Positions 24,730 through 33,096 of a stretch of DNA of 64,000 bases are shown here, one piece after another (the first letter of the stretch is position 1; each line of letters begins with the position of its first letter). A model generated the notes under the pieces. That model had not been told where the DNA came from. It saw nothing but the letters and a program-made list of their open reading frames with translations, and made no database searches. This stretch comes from Paenibacillus_Z sp042653205 (lineage in GTDB: Bacteria > Bacillota > Bacilli > Paenibacillales > Paenibacillaceae): NCBI RefSeq assembly GCF_042653205.1, contig NZ_JBHSHY010000001.1:124001-188000 (forward strand), in the 5' to 3' direction. The translations under genes were made by a program, and so were the position numbers.

Positions 24730-25931
24730 GTACGCAGGCGTTCGAAGTGAGCGGGATGCCCGATCCGGACCGCGTATCGCGCGTCGCGCAGCTGCGCGAC
24801 ATCGGCTTTGCCTGGGCGGATCTGGAGGACGAGGCCTACTGGCTTGACCAAATTGTCGTCATGAAGGAGGAGACGTACGCCGAGCTCGAGGCCGCGGCCG
24901 CCAAGCTGTGGCGCATCTTCGATAAGGCGGTCCGCTTCGTGCACGGCAAACGCGAGCTCTACGAACGGCTCGGTATTCCGGAGATCCTGTGGGCGACGCT
25001 GGATCTGCTGCCGCTCCCGCCGGAGGGATTGATCAGCCGCTACGCGCGGTTCGACTTCGCCGTCTCGGACGAAGGCGCGATCAAGCTATTGGAGCTGAAC
25101 GCCGACACGCCGACCGGATACGTCGAAGCCGCGATCGCGACGCCATGGCTGTGCGACGAGGCGGGCATCGCTTCGCCGAACGCGCGCATGGCGGAGCTCA
25201 TCGCGGCGGCCTGGGCCGAGGAACGGCCCGATACCGCGGCCTGCGTCGGCTACGGCGAGCACTTGGAGGATTCCGGCACCATCGAGGCGCTCGTACGCCA
25301 CAGCGGCTTGAACGTCCGCTGCGTCGACTGCCTCGAACTGTGGGTGGATGAAGGCGTGCTGAAGGATGGGCAGGGCAACGCGATCCGGAGCCTGTTCGCG
25401 TTGTACCCGAAGGAGTGGCTTGCCGTCGACGAGGGCGGCGACGCGCTGCTGTACGCGGTGGACAGCGGCAATCTCGCGCTGTTCAACAACCCGCATGCCA
25501 TCATTCTGCAATCGAAGGGGCTGCAAGCGGCGATCTGGGGCTTGTACGAACTGAATCAGCTGTACGACGCCGAGGAACGGAAGGCGATCCGCCGTTATAT
25601 GCTGCCGACCTATAACAAAGCTGTCTTCCAGGGCAGCTTCGTCTCGAAGTCGATGTTCGGCCGCGAAGGCGGCTCCGTCCGGATGTTCGACCGGGAGGGG
25701 CGGCTCGAGCTCGAGGACCGGGACGGCTTCGATACGAGCGCGCTGTTTCCGATCGTGTACCAGAAACGGGCGGAGCTGGCCCGCATCGCGACAACCGCGG
25801 GCGACTTCCATCTGCTGACGGGCCTGTTCGTGTTGAACGGCACGCCCTGCGGCCTGCTCGGCAGAGCCGGCGGTCCGATTACCGGCAATACGAGCCATTT
25901 TATCCCGCTAGGAGTGAAGGAACGAGGATGA
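24726..25931 (+). CDS. Glutathionylspermidine synthase-like ATP-grasp ligase
   Basis: A 401-residue protein matching the synthetase half of glutathionylspermidine synthase (YjfC/YgiC type), which joins a carboxylate to an amine with ATP. Visible motifs are KLLELNADTPTGYVEAA, IILQSKGLQAAIWGLYE, LPTYNKAVFQGSFVSKSMFGREGGSVRMF (ATP-grasp Lys and Gly-rich loop) and the C-terminal LTGLFVLNGTPCGLLGRAGGPITGN. No amidase half is present, so only ligation is expected. Substrates are unknown; relatives are thought to modify polyamines or peptides. Both ends overlap neighbours by 4 bp. Confidence 0.88.
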   Translation: MSTQAFEVSGMPDPDRVSRVAQLRDIGFAWADLEDEAYWLDQIVVMKEETYAELEAAAAKLWRIFDKAVRFVHGKRELYERLGIPEILWATLDLLPLPPEGLISRYARFDFAVSDEGAIKLLELNADTPTGYVEAAIATPWLCDEAGIASPNARMAELIAAAWAEERPDTAACVGYGEHLEDSGTIEALVRHSGLNVRCVDCLELWVDEGVLKDGQGNAIRSLFALYPKEWLAVDEGGDALLYAVDSGNLALFNNPHAIILQSKGLQAAIWGLYELNQLYDAEERKAIRRYMLPTYNKAVFQGSFVSKSMFGREGGSVRMFDREGRLELEDRDGFDTSALFPIVYQKRAELARIATTAGDFHLLTGLFVLNGTPCGLLGRAGGPITGNTSHFIPLGVKERG

Positions 25932-26632
25932 TCGAGAACATGACCCACCCAACACCCGCACCGGAACCGCCGCGGGCATCGTCCGGCGCTGCGCGCCGCT
26001 TCCGCCCGAGGCTGCTCGGCCTGCTCGCGATAGGCGCGCTCGCCGCGCTGCTGCTCGCCGCCTGCGGGAACGACCGGACGTCGGTGCTGAGCGCCGGCGC
26101 ATCGGCGAACGCGCAGGCCGGCGCCGCCGACCCGAACCGGATCCCGTGGGATTACCGGCTCGTCCAAGGCACCGTCGGCGACTTGATCGGCGGCGACATG
26201 ACGATCCTGCCGGACAACGCGCTGCTCCCGAACGACGGCAACTACGCTACCGGCGACAAAGTCTGGACGCTGCAGTACATGAGCGCCGACATGACGACGG
26301 GCGAGAACGGCAACAACGAAGTGAAGCTGTCCGCCTGGACGACGATCAAGTCGTATCCGGACGAGGCGAAGGCGAAGGCGGACATCGCCGATTTGAAAAT
26401 ATCACTTAAGACGAATGTCAGCCTAGTCGGCGTCTACAAGACGACCTACCAAGGCAAGACGCGCAATTTCGCCGTTATCACGCTGCCGTCCGGCAACCAG
26501 CTGAAACAGCCGATCGACGACGCGCGGTACCAGAAGCTCAAAAGTTTGAAAGAAGTGCCGGTCATGGTCGAGGAAGTCCACGACTACGCGAATTATGATT
26601 TGGCTTACGCGAAATTCAGGGGGTGGGCATGA
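25928..26632 (+). CDS. Unknown lipoprotein of the ATP-grasp operon
   Basis: A 234-residue protein with a long N-region, a hydrophobic core (LLGLLAIGALAALLLAAC) and a lipobox LLAAC, so it should be lipid-anchored outside the membrane. The mature part begins after a low-complexity stretch at NRIPWDYRLVQGTVGDLIGG and continues LLPNDGNYATGDKVWTLQYM and ITLPSGNQLKQPIDDARYQKLKS. I do not recognise a family. It is joined by 4-bp overlaps to the ligase before it and the DUF350 gene after it, so it is made with both. Confidence 0.75.
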   Translation: MIENMTHPTPAPEPPRASSGAARRFRPRLLGLLAIGALAALLLAACGNDRTSVLSAGASANAQAGAADPNRIPWDYRLVQGTVGDLIGGDMTILPDNALLPNDGNYATGDKVWTLQYMSADMTTGENGNNEVKLSAWTTIKSYPDEAKAKADIADLKISLKTNVSLVGVYKTTYQGKTRNFAVITLPSGNQLKQPIDDARYQKLKSLKEVPVMVEEVHDYANYDLAYAKFRGWA

Positions 26633-27024
26633 TGGTCGTGGTGACCAATCTAATTATTAGCGTCGTCGTCATTATTCTTCTTCAACTGCTCGGCATGCTC
26701 GTCTTCAGCTGGATGACCCCGTTCAAAGACATGGAGGAGCTGCGCAAAGGCAATACGGCCGTCGGCCTCGCGCTCGGCGGCAAGTTCATGGCGACGGCAA
26801 TCATTCTCGGCGTCGCGGCGTACACAAATACGTCCATCTGGCATCTGATGCTGTGGTTCGCCGTGGGGTACGTCTGCTTGATTGCCGCATATTGGCTCTT
26901 CGAGCTGGCGACGCCGGGACTCAAGGTCTCCGAGCATCTGCAGCAGGGCAACAACGCCATCGGCATCCTGCTCTGCGCGGTATTCCTCGGCACGAGCTTC
27001 GCGATCAGCAGCCTGATCGTGTAA
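26629..27024 (+). CDS. DUF350 family membrane protein
   Basis: A 131-residue protein with four hydrophobic segments forming an internal duplication: FKDMEELRKGNTAVGLALGGKFMA in the first half and LKVSEHLQQGNNAIGILLCAV in the second. The repeated (R/Q)xGNxAxG(L/I) motif is the hallmark of DUF350 (YjfL-like) proteins. Such proteins occur with ATP-grasp ligases and ion channels in clusters linked to envelope stress; their activity is not known to me. The start overlaps the lipoprotein stop by 4 bp. Confidence 0.9.
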   Translation: MMVVVTNLIISVVVIILLQLLGMLVFSWMTPFKDMEELRKGNTAVGLALGGKFMATAIILGVAAYTNTSIWHLMLWFAVGYVCLIAAYWLFELATPGLKVSEHLQQGNNAIGILLCAVFLGTSFAISSLIV

Positions 27025-27095
27025 CGCGCCAACCGGGAGGCCAGAGGCTTTCCGCCGCACTACGAGGCTGATCCGAACGGGAGTGGAACGTCCGC

Positions 27096-28127
27096 ATGCA
27101 TTTTTTGCTTCGCTTGCTGCTCAAAACCATGCATTTCAAGAACACGTCGATCATCCTGACGGCGCTCGTCTTCATCCTGGCGTGCTCGACGCTCGCGCTG
27201 GCGCTGGAGCCGGAGACGTTCCGTTCTTGGTACAACGCGCTGTATTGGGTGCTGACGACGATGTCGACGGTCGGCTACGGCGATTATTACGCCAAGACGG
27301 CAGCCGGCAAGCTGCTGACCATGTTCCTGTACGTATTCGGAATCGGGCTGCTCAGCCTGCTGATCGGCAAAGTCATCGATTCCGTCGCATCCATCCAGCG
27401 GCAGAGGGAGGCCGGTCAATTGCGGTATCAGGGGAAAGGCCACTTCATCATCATTAATTGGAGCAAGAAGGCGCAGTACGCCGTCGACGAAATCGCGGCC
27501 TGCCTGCCGGAAGCCGATATCGTCATCATCGACGAGTCCGATCGGCATCCGATGCAGCGGAGGAGCCGTGTGCACTTCATCAGCGGCGATCCGGCCTCCG
27601 ACGAGGTGCTCGAAGAGGCGAATCTGAAGGAGGCGCGCGCGGCGATCATCTTCGCGGACTCGCGTATCGACGAGGCGGCGCTGGCCGACGGGAAGACGCT
27701 CCTAATCGCGTCGAGCATCGAGCGGCTCGCGCCGAGCATCCATTCCACGGTCGAGATCGTGCACGAGAAGAACGTCCAAAACTTCCGTTACGTCAAGGTG
27801 AACGAATTCGTGCTGTCGCATGATGCGATCTCGCGGCTCGCGGTCCGGGCGGCGCTGCAGGAGGGCAACGCGGAGATCTTCAGCCAGCTGCTCAGCCGGC
27901 AGCACGGCGACGATATCTACGAGGTGCCGCTGAAGCCCGAGTGGCGGACGTACGGAGACGCCTTCCAGGAGCTGCTGAGCCGGGGCGCGACGCTGATCTC
28001 CGACCGGGGCGACCTCGGCGTGAACCGCAAGCTTCGCGAGGCGATTCCGCCGGATGCGAGACTGTTCGTGATCGCGGACAAACCGACCATCGACGCGATC
28101 GTGGGCACGAAGGCGATTGAATCGTAA
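27096..28127 (+). CDS. YugO-like potassium channel with RCK domain
   Basis: A 343-residue two-membrane-segment channel. Segment one is residues 17-38, the pore helix and selectivity filter TMSTVGYGD lie at about 55-63, and segment two is residues 72-95. From about residue 114 (GHFIIINWSKKAQYAVDEIAA) a TrkA-N/RCK-type domain follows (VIIDESD, VHFISGDPASDEVLEEANLKEARAAIIFAD), which gates the pore in response to a nucleotide or ion. In B. subtilis YugO releases K+ and takes part in electrical signalling in biofilms. It is the last gene of the operon and is followed by a strong terminator. Confidence 0.9.
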   Translation: MHFLLRLLLKTMHFKNTSIILTALVFILACSTLALALEPETFRSWYNALYWVLTTMSTVGYGDYYAKTAAGKLLTMFLYVFGIGLLSLLIGKVIDSVASIQRQREAGQLRYQGKGHFIIINWSKKAQYAVDEIAACLPEADIVIIDESDRHPMQRRSRVHFISGDPASDEVLEEANLKEARAAIIFADSRIDEAALADGKTLLIASSIERLAPSIHSTVEIVHEKNVQNFRYVKVNEFVLSHDAISRLAVRAALQEGNAEIFSQLLSRQHGDDIYEVPLKPEWRTYGDAFQELLSRGATLISDRGDLGVNRKLREAIPPDARLFVIADKPTIDAIVGTKAIES

Positions 28128-28140
28128 GACAGCTAAACCG

Positions 28141-28183
28141 AAAGACCATGCCTTGCGGCGCTGCCGCAGACATGGTCTTTTTT
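28141..28183. terminator. Intrinsic terminator of the ATP-grasp/K+ channel operon
   Basis: AAAGACCATG pairs with CATGGTCTTT, with inner TGCGGC/GCCGCA, and is followed by T. It lies between the channel gene and the converging membrane protein gene and may serve both. Confidence 0.9.
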
Positions 28184-28200
28184 GCATGTCAGGGCGCCGC

Positions 28201-29130
28201 TTAGCGCAGATTCGCGCCGCCGCCCGAAGCGGAGGCGCCGCTGCCCGCGCCCGGCTCCAGGAAGGCGAGCCGGAAGGAGACGGCGCCGGCCGCGAGCGAG
28301 ATCAGGAAGCAGGCCGCGGCGGCGAGCGGGAGCGCGGACCATTCGAAGAGCGCGCGGCCCCAATACGTCTGCCCGCCGATCGCGAGCAGGCCGAGCAGGA
28401 ACGAGACCCCCGCGGCGTGGATATAGACGCGGCTCGCGAAGCCCCGCCGCGCGGCGCGGGCCGAGAGCCAGGCGACCGCCGGCAGCGCCTGCAGCGCATG
28501 GAAGCCGAGGCCATGCAGCCAGATGATGTTGCCGTCCGCTCCGACGATGCGGCCCTGGTTCATCGAGATCCAGATGCCGGCCGCGAAGGAGACGGCCACC
28601 GCAGCCATGGCGTAGCGGATGCCGATCGCCAGCTCGGGCTGCCGGCGGTAGGCGCTAGGCCGGAAAAAATAGCCGGCAAAGAAGAGGTAGTACGCAATCA
28701 GCAGCGCCGCCACGCTCGCGAATACATTGCCGACCGCGACGTCGAACGCCGCCGCGCCGTCGCCCAGGAACCGCGGATTGACGCCGCGGGCGTTTTGGAT
28801 CGTTTCCGCCGCGTACGAGTAGAGCGCGAGCGCCATATACGACCAGCGGAAGAACGCCCGGACCTTCGGGCCTGCGCCAGAAAGCGGGACGATCGCCGCC
28901 GTCGACAGCACGAACAGCCCCAGCGCCGCGTTGAACGAGAACGCATGCGAGATGTCGCCGCCCGGCGCGACCGCCGCGCCTTCCGTCAGCCACCAAATGC
29001 CGCAGACGGCCGCGAGCAGCAGACCGAGCAGCCCCGTCAGTACCAGCCATCGTTCACCATGAAAGAACCGCGGGGGCTCCTTGGCTTCATGCCGATTTCC
29101 CGCCGTTTGCGAGATCATCACGTTCTTCAT
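28201..29130 (-). CDS. Integral membrane protein of unknown function
   Basis: A 309-residue protein with about eight hydrophobic segments (for example WLVLTGLLGLLLAAVCGIWWL, ASVAALLIAYYLFFAGYFF, VYIHAAGVSFLLGLLAIGGQTYWG) and a Gly/Ala/Ser-rich end. His residues occur in or near membrane segments (DISHAFSFNA, WLHGLGFHALQALPAVAW), which could bind haem or metal, but no known family is recognised. A ribosome site (GGAGTGAAGGAAG) precedes the ATG. It converges on the channel operon and is transcribed away from the sugar-uptake locus. Confidence 0.75.
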   Translation of the reverse strand: MKNVMISQTAGNRHEAKEPPRFFHGERWLVLTGLLGLLLAAVCGIWWLTEGAAVAPGGDISHAFSFNAALGLFVLSTAAIVPLSGAGPKVRAFFRWSYMALALYSYAAETIQNARGVNPRFLGDGAAAFDVAVGNVFASVAALLIAYYLFFAGYFFRPSAYRRQPELAIGIRYAMAAVAVSFAAGIWISMNQGRIVGADGNIIWLHGLGFHALQALPAVAWLSARAARRGFASRVYIHAAGVSFLLGLLAIGGQTYWGRALFEWSALPLAAAACFLISLAAGAVSFRLAFLEPGAGSGASASGGGANLR

Positions 29131-29301
29131 CTTCCTTCACTCCTTATTCGGTAAATGTGCTGCTCTCATCGTACAGCTGTTATTTATTGGAAAACACCTG
29201 CGCAAGGCCGAGGCCCGGGTACGGCTTTGGTCGAGGGCGGCCCCGGACTTCGAGCGGAGCGGCTCCAATCGCATGGTTTCGCGGCGAAATTGTTGATTGG
29301 A

Positions 29302-29355
29302 TTGGCGATATGATCAGCCGGCGCGCAGGATTTCGGCATTGGATTGGCGATTTTG
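29302..29355 (+). promoter_or_regulatory. Two direct copies of an operator-like motif upstream of the sugar transporter
   Basis: ATTGGATTGGCGAT occurs twice, with the shared core TTGGCGATWT at 29302 and 29344, exactly 42 bp (four helical turns) apart. A related TTGGCGATATTG stands at 34337 before the AraC-type regulator gene of this locus. They are good candidates for its binding sites. Confidence 0.55.
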
Positions 29356-29395
29356 CACATATCGGGAAGGGGGCCGGGCCGTTAGTCTGAAGGAG

Positions 29396-29416
29396 TGAGA
29401 GCGCTTGCAAGCTCTC
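29396..29416 (+). promoter_or_regulatory. Palindrome resembling a CcpA catabolite-repression site
   Basis: TGAGAGCGCTTGCA matches the cre consensus TGWAANCGNTNWCA except at two positions and lies within the palindrome GAGAGC..GCTCTC, about 50 bases before the binding-protein gene. CcpA control would suit a sugar-uptake operon. The rest of the gap 29131-29448 contains no gene. Confidence 0.5.
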
Positions 29417-29448
29417 GTCACGATACGATTCAACGGAGGGTGAAACGC

Positions 29449-31125
29449 ATGAGAAAATGGTTGGTATCCGGCCTGAGCGTCGCGCTGCTCGGTTCGCTGC
29501 TCGCGGCCTGCTCGTCGGACGGCGGGAACAACGCGGGTGCCGGGAACGCGAACGGCGGTAACGCGCAAGGCAACGGAAACGGAGCCGCGAACGAGGGGAC
29601 GGCGGGGTCGCAGGCTGGGGAAGGCGAAGCGTCGGCATATCCGATCAAGACCGACAAAACGCTGACGTACTGGGGCGAAATCACCGGCAATCTGGTCGGC
29701 GTCAAAGCGTCGCACGACGAAGTCCCGTTCTTCCAGGATTGGCAGAAGAAGACCGGTGTGAAGCTCAAATTCACGGCGCCGCCGGCGGGTCAGACGAAGG
29801 AAGCGCTCAACGTGATGCTCGCCTCGGGCGATCTGCCGGACATGCTCGAGTACAACTTCCTCGGCTTCCCGGGCGGGCCGGAGAAAGCGATCGGCGACGG
29901 CTATATTCTGAAGCTGAACGACCTGATCGACAAGAACGCGCCGAACCTGAAGAAATTTTTGCAGGACAACCCCGACATCGACAAGATGGTCAAGACCGAC
30001 AGCGGCAGCTATTACGCGTTCCCGTTCATTCGCGGCGACGAGTATCTGCGCGTTTTCCAAGGGCCGATCATCCGCAAGGACTGGCTCGACGAGCTCGGTC
30101 TGCCGATGCCCGAGACGATCGACGACTGGACGGCGACGCTGCGCGCGTTCAAGGAGAAGAAGGGCGCGGCCGCCCCGCTCTCGTTCGTCAGCAAGCCGCG
30201 GTTCTTCAACGAATCCGGCAACGGCGCGTTCATCGGCGCGTTCGGCGTGAACCGCGGCTTCTACCAGGAGGACGGCGAAATCAAGTTCGGCCCGGCCGAG
30301 CCGGGCTTCAAGGACTACTTGCGCCAATTCCACGAGTGGTACGCCGAAGGGCTGATCGACAAGAACGCCGCGACGGCGGATTCGAAGGCGCTCGACAGCA
30401 ACATTGCCTCCGGCGCGACCGGCGCCACGGTCGGCAACGCTGGCGGCGGCATCGGCAAGTGGCAGCCGCTCGTGCTGGCGAACGATCCGAAGGCCGTGCT
30501 CGTCGCCGCGCCGTATCCGGTGCTGAAGAAGGGCGACACGCCGAAGTTCGGCCAGCGCCAGCAGGCGTACTCCTCCGAGGGCACGGTCGCGATCACGACG
30601 TCGGCCAAGGATCCGGAGCTGGCGGTCCGCATGCTGGATTACGGCTACAGCGAGGAAGGGCATATGTTTTTTAATTTCGGGACGGAAGGCGTCAGCTATA
30701 ACATGGTGGACGGCTACCCGACCTTCACCGACCTGCTGATGAAGAATCCCGACAAGCTCGCGCCGGCGCAGGCGATATCGCAGTATGCCCGCAGCAGCTA
30801 CAACGGTCCGTTCGTCCAGGACAAGCGCTACGCCGAGCAGTTCTTCGCGCTCCAGACGCAGCGCGACGCGATCGGCATTTGGGCCAAGACCGACGCGGCC
30901 AAGCATAACTTGCCGCCGCTTACGCCGACGCCGGAGGAGAGCTCGGAGTATGCCGCGATCATGACCGACATCGATACGCTGGTGGACGAGATGACGCTGA
31001 AGATCATCCTCGGCACCGAGCCGGTCGACAAGTACGACGATTACCTCGCGAAGATGAAGTCGCTGAACCTCGACCGCGCGATCGAGATTCAGACGGCGGC
31101 TTTGGCAAGGTACGACAGCCGGTAA
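29449..31125 (+). CDS. Extracellular solute-binding lipoprotein, LplA-like (sugar uptake)
   Basis: A 558-residue binding protein of the large Paenibacillus LplA/LipO type. The lipobox is LLAACSS at about residue 20, followed by an Asn/Gly/Ala linker. The mature domain shows TDKTLTYWGEITGN, VPFFQDWQKKTGVKLKFTAPP and LASGDLPDMLEYNF, typical for oligosaccharide binders. CGGAGGG precedes ATG 29449. With the two permeases downstream it forms an importer that relies on a shared ATPase encoded elsewhere. The GH88 gene suggests uronate-containing oligosaccharides as cargo. Confidence 0.9.
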   Translation: MRKWLVSGLSVALLGSLLAACSSDGGNNAGAGNANGGNAQGNGNGAANEGTAGSQAGEGEASAYPIKTDKTLTYWGEITGNLVGVKASHDEVPFFQDWQKKTGVKLKFTAPPAGQTKEALNVMLASGDLPDMLEYNFLGFPGGPEKAIGDGYILKLNDLIDKNAPNLKKFLQDNPDIDKMVKTDSGSYYAFPFIRGDEYLRVFQGPIIRKDWLDELGLPMPETIDDWTATLRAFKEKKGAAAPLSFVSKPRFFNESGNGAFIGAFGVNRGFYQEDGEIKFGPAEPGFKDYLRQFHEWYAEGLIDKNAATADSKALDSNIASGATGATVGNAGGGIGKWQPLVLANDPKAVLVAAPYPVLKKGDTPKFGQRQQAYSSEGTVAITTSAKDPELAVRMLDYGYSEEGHMFFNFGTEGVSYNMVDGYPTFTDLLMKNPDKLAPAQAISQYARSSYNGPFVQDKRYAEQFFALQTQRDAIGIWAKTDAAKHNLPPLTPTPEESSEYAAIMTDIDTLVDEMTLKIILGTEPVDKYDDYLAKMKSLNLDRAIEIQTAALARYDSR

Positions 31126-31179
31126 GAGATCGGGGAGGGGATTCGCCCTCCCTACGAAACGAGGTGAACGCATCGCGCC

Positions 31180-32103
31180 ATGGCACAGCCGTCCGCGGTC
31201 AAGAACCGCATCATGCGGGATTTCCTGCTCAATAAATATTTGTACCTGATGATGCTGCCGGTCCTCGCGTACTACGTCGTCTTCCATTACGCGCCGATGT
31301 ACGGGGCGCTCATCGCATTCAAGAATTACTCGCCGATGAAGGGCATTCTCGGCAGCGACTGGGTCGGTCTGAAGCATTTCGAGGAGTTCTTCCGCAGCTA
31401 CTATTTCGTACGTATTCTGAAAAACACGCTGCTCATCAGCCTGTATTCGCTGCTGTTCGAGTTTCCGGCGCCGATTATTTTGGCGCTGCTCATCAACGAG
31501 GTGCGCCACCGGATGTTCAAGCGCGTCGTGCAGACGATCACGTACATGCCGTACTTCATCTCGCTCGTCGTCATCTGCGGCATCATCACCGATTTCACCA
31601 ACGCCGACGGCCTGATCAACCGCCTGTTCACGTGGCTCGGCTACGACGGGCAGGCCATGCTCCAGAAGCCCGGGCTGTTCCGCCCGATCTATATCTCGTC
31701 GGAGATCTGGCAGCGGATCGGCTGGGAATCGATCATCTACATCGCGGCGCTGATGAGCATCGACCAGGAGCAGTACGAGGCGGCCCGGATGGACGGCGCC
31801 AGCCGGTTCAAGCAGATTGTCTACATCACGCTGCCGGGCATCATGCCGACCATCGCGATCATGCTGATCTTGCGGATGGGCAACCTGCTCAACGTCGGCT
31901 TCGAGAAAATCATTCTGCTGTACAACCCGGTCACCTACGAGACGGCCGACGTCATCTCGTCCTTCGTGTACCGGAAAGGCCTGCTCGAATTCGGCTGGAG
32001 CTACAGCTCGGCGGTCGGTTTGTTCAATTCGTGCATCAATCTGATCCTGCTCGTGACCGCCAACGCCGTCAGCCGCCGAGTGAGCAAGAGCAGCCTATGG
32101 TGA
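31180..32103 (+). CDS. Sugar ABC transporter permease, LplB-like
   Basis: A 307-residue inner-membrane permease with six membrane segments. The N-terminus KYLYLMMLPVLAYYVVFHYAPMYGALIAFKNY is characteristic of LplB relatives, and the EAA loop reads QYEAARMDGASRFKQIVYITLPGI. GAGGTG lies 13 bases before the ATG, a rather long spacing. Its stop is 10 bp before the second permease. Confidence 0.92.
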   Translation: MAQPSAVKNRIMRDFLLNKYLYLMMLPVLAYYVVFHYAPMYGALIAFKNYSPMKGILGSDWVGLKHFEEFFRSYYFVRILKNTLLISLYSLLFEFPAPIILALLINEVRHRMFKRVVQTITYMPYFISLVVICGIITDFTNADGLINRLFTWLGYDGQAMLQKPGLFRPIYISSEIWQRIGWESIIYIAALMSIDQEQYEAARMDGASRFKQIVYITLPGIMPTIAIMLILRMGNLLNVGFEKIILLYNPVTYETADVISSFVYRKGLLEFGWSYSSAVGLFNSCINLILLVTANAVSRRVSKSSLW

Positions 32104-32113
32104 GGTGAGAAGG

Positions 32114-32995
32114 ATGAAAACGGAAACAAGCTTCGTCGACCGGGCGTTCGACGTCGCGATCTATACGCTATTGCTGCTGCTCGTCGCCGCCACGCTGTAC
32201 CCGCTGCTGTACGTGCTGTTCGCTTCGTTCAGCGACGCCGGCCGGCTGATCGTGTACAAGGGCATCCTGTGGAAGCCGCTCGGCTTCAGCCTCGAAGCCT
32301 ACAAGAGCGTGCTCGCGAATCCGGGCATCGCGATCGGCTACCGCAACACGCTGTTCATCGTTGTCGCCGGCGTCCTCGTCAACCTGCTCATGACGGCGCT
32401 GGGCGCCTACGTGCTCTCCCGCAAGAACGTGCTGTGGAACAACGTCTTCATGTTCATCATCGTGTTCACAATGTTCTTCGGCGGGGGGCTGATTCCGCTC
32501 TATCTGATTGTGAAGGGCGTCGGCCTGCTCGACTCGCTCTGGTCGACGATCGTGCCATTCGCGGTCAGCACGTTCAACCTCATCATCATGCGGACGGCGT
32601 TCATGGGCATTCCGGACAGCCTCGAAGAGTCGGCGAAGATCGACGGCGCGAATCATTTTACGATTCTCTTCCGGATCATCATCCCGCTCTCGATGCCGGT
32701 CATCGCCGTCATGATCCTGTACTACGCGGTCGACAAGTGGAACGGGTGGTTCTACGCGTCGGTCTTCATCAAGAGCCGCGAGCTGTTCCCGCTGCAGCTC
32801 GTGCTGCGGGAAATTCTGATCTCCAACTCGACCGACAGCATGTCGACGGGCGCCTCGGCCAGCGACCGGTTCCAGATCGGCGAGACGATCAAGTACGCGA
32901 CGATCATGATCGCCACCGTCCCGATTCTGTGCGTCTATCCGTTCGTACAGCGGTTCTTCGTGAAGGGCGTCATGGTCGGCTCGTTAAAAGGCTGA
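32114..32995 (+). CDS. Sugar ABC transporter permease, LplC-like
   Basis: A 293-residue permease with six membrane segments: TLYPLLYVLFASFSDA near the start, FFGGGLIPLYLIVKGVGLLDS in the centre, and the EAA loop SLEESAKIDGANHFTILFRIIIPLSMP. The C-terminus PFVQRFFVKGVMVGSLKG is the family-typical end. GGTGAGAAGG precedes ATG 32114. A GC-rich hairpin (CGCGCGAGGCCA..TGGCCCGCGCG) lies between it and the GH88 gene, without a U-tract. Confidence 0.92.
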   Translation: MKTETSFVDRAFDVAIYTLLLLLVAATLYPLLYVLFASFSDAGRLIVYKGILWKPLGFSLEAYKSVLANPGIAIGYRNTLFIVVAGVLVNLLMTALGAYVLSRKNVLWNNVFMFIIVFTMFFGGGLIPLYLIVKGVGLLDSLWSTIVPFAVSTFNLIIMRTAFMGIPDSLEESAKIDGANHFTILFRIIIPLSMPVIAVMILYYAVDKWNGWFYASVFIKSRELFPLQLVLREILISNSTDSMSTGASASDRFQIGETIKYATIMIATVPILCVYPFVQRFFVKGVMVGSLKG

Positions 32996-33096
32996 ACCGG
33001 ACGGAAAATCGCAAGCGGAACGACAGGCCGTTCATCGGCCGACCCGCGCGAGGCCAGCCTGGCCCGCGCGGCCAACGAAAAGGAGGCATTCGAGAG

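Noticed and set aside
28117..29154. Long open frame on the plus strand opposite the unknown membrane protein
   Set aside because: Its product is mostly Arg, Ala and Glu without structure, as expected for the antisense of a GC-rich membrane protein gene, and the opposite strand has clear membrane segments and a ribosome site.
29314..31509. 730-codon open frame on the minus strand opposite the sugar-binding protein
   Set aside because: Arg-rich antisense product with no recognisable domain; the plus strand codes for a complete LplA-like lipoprotein.
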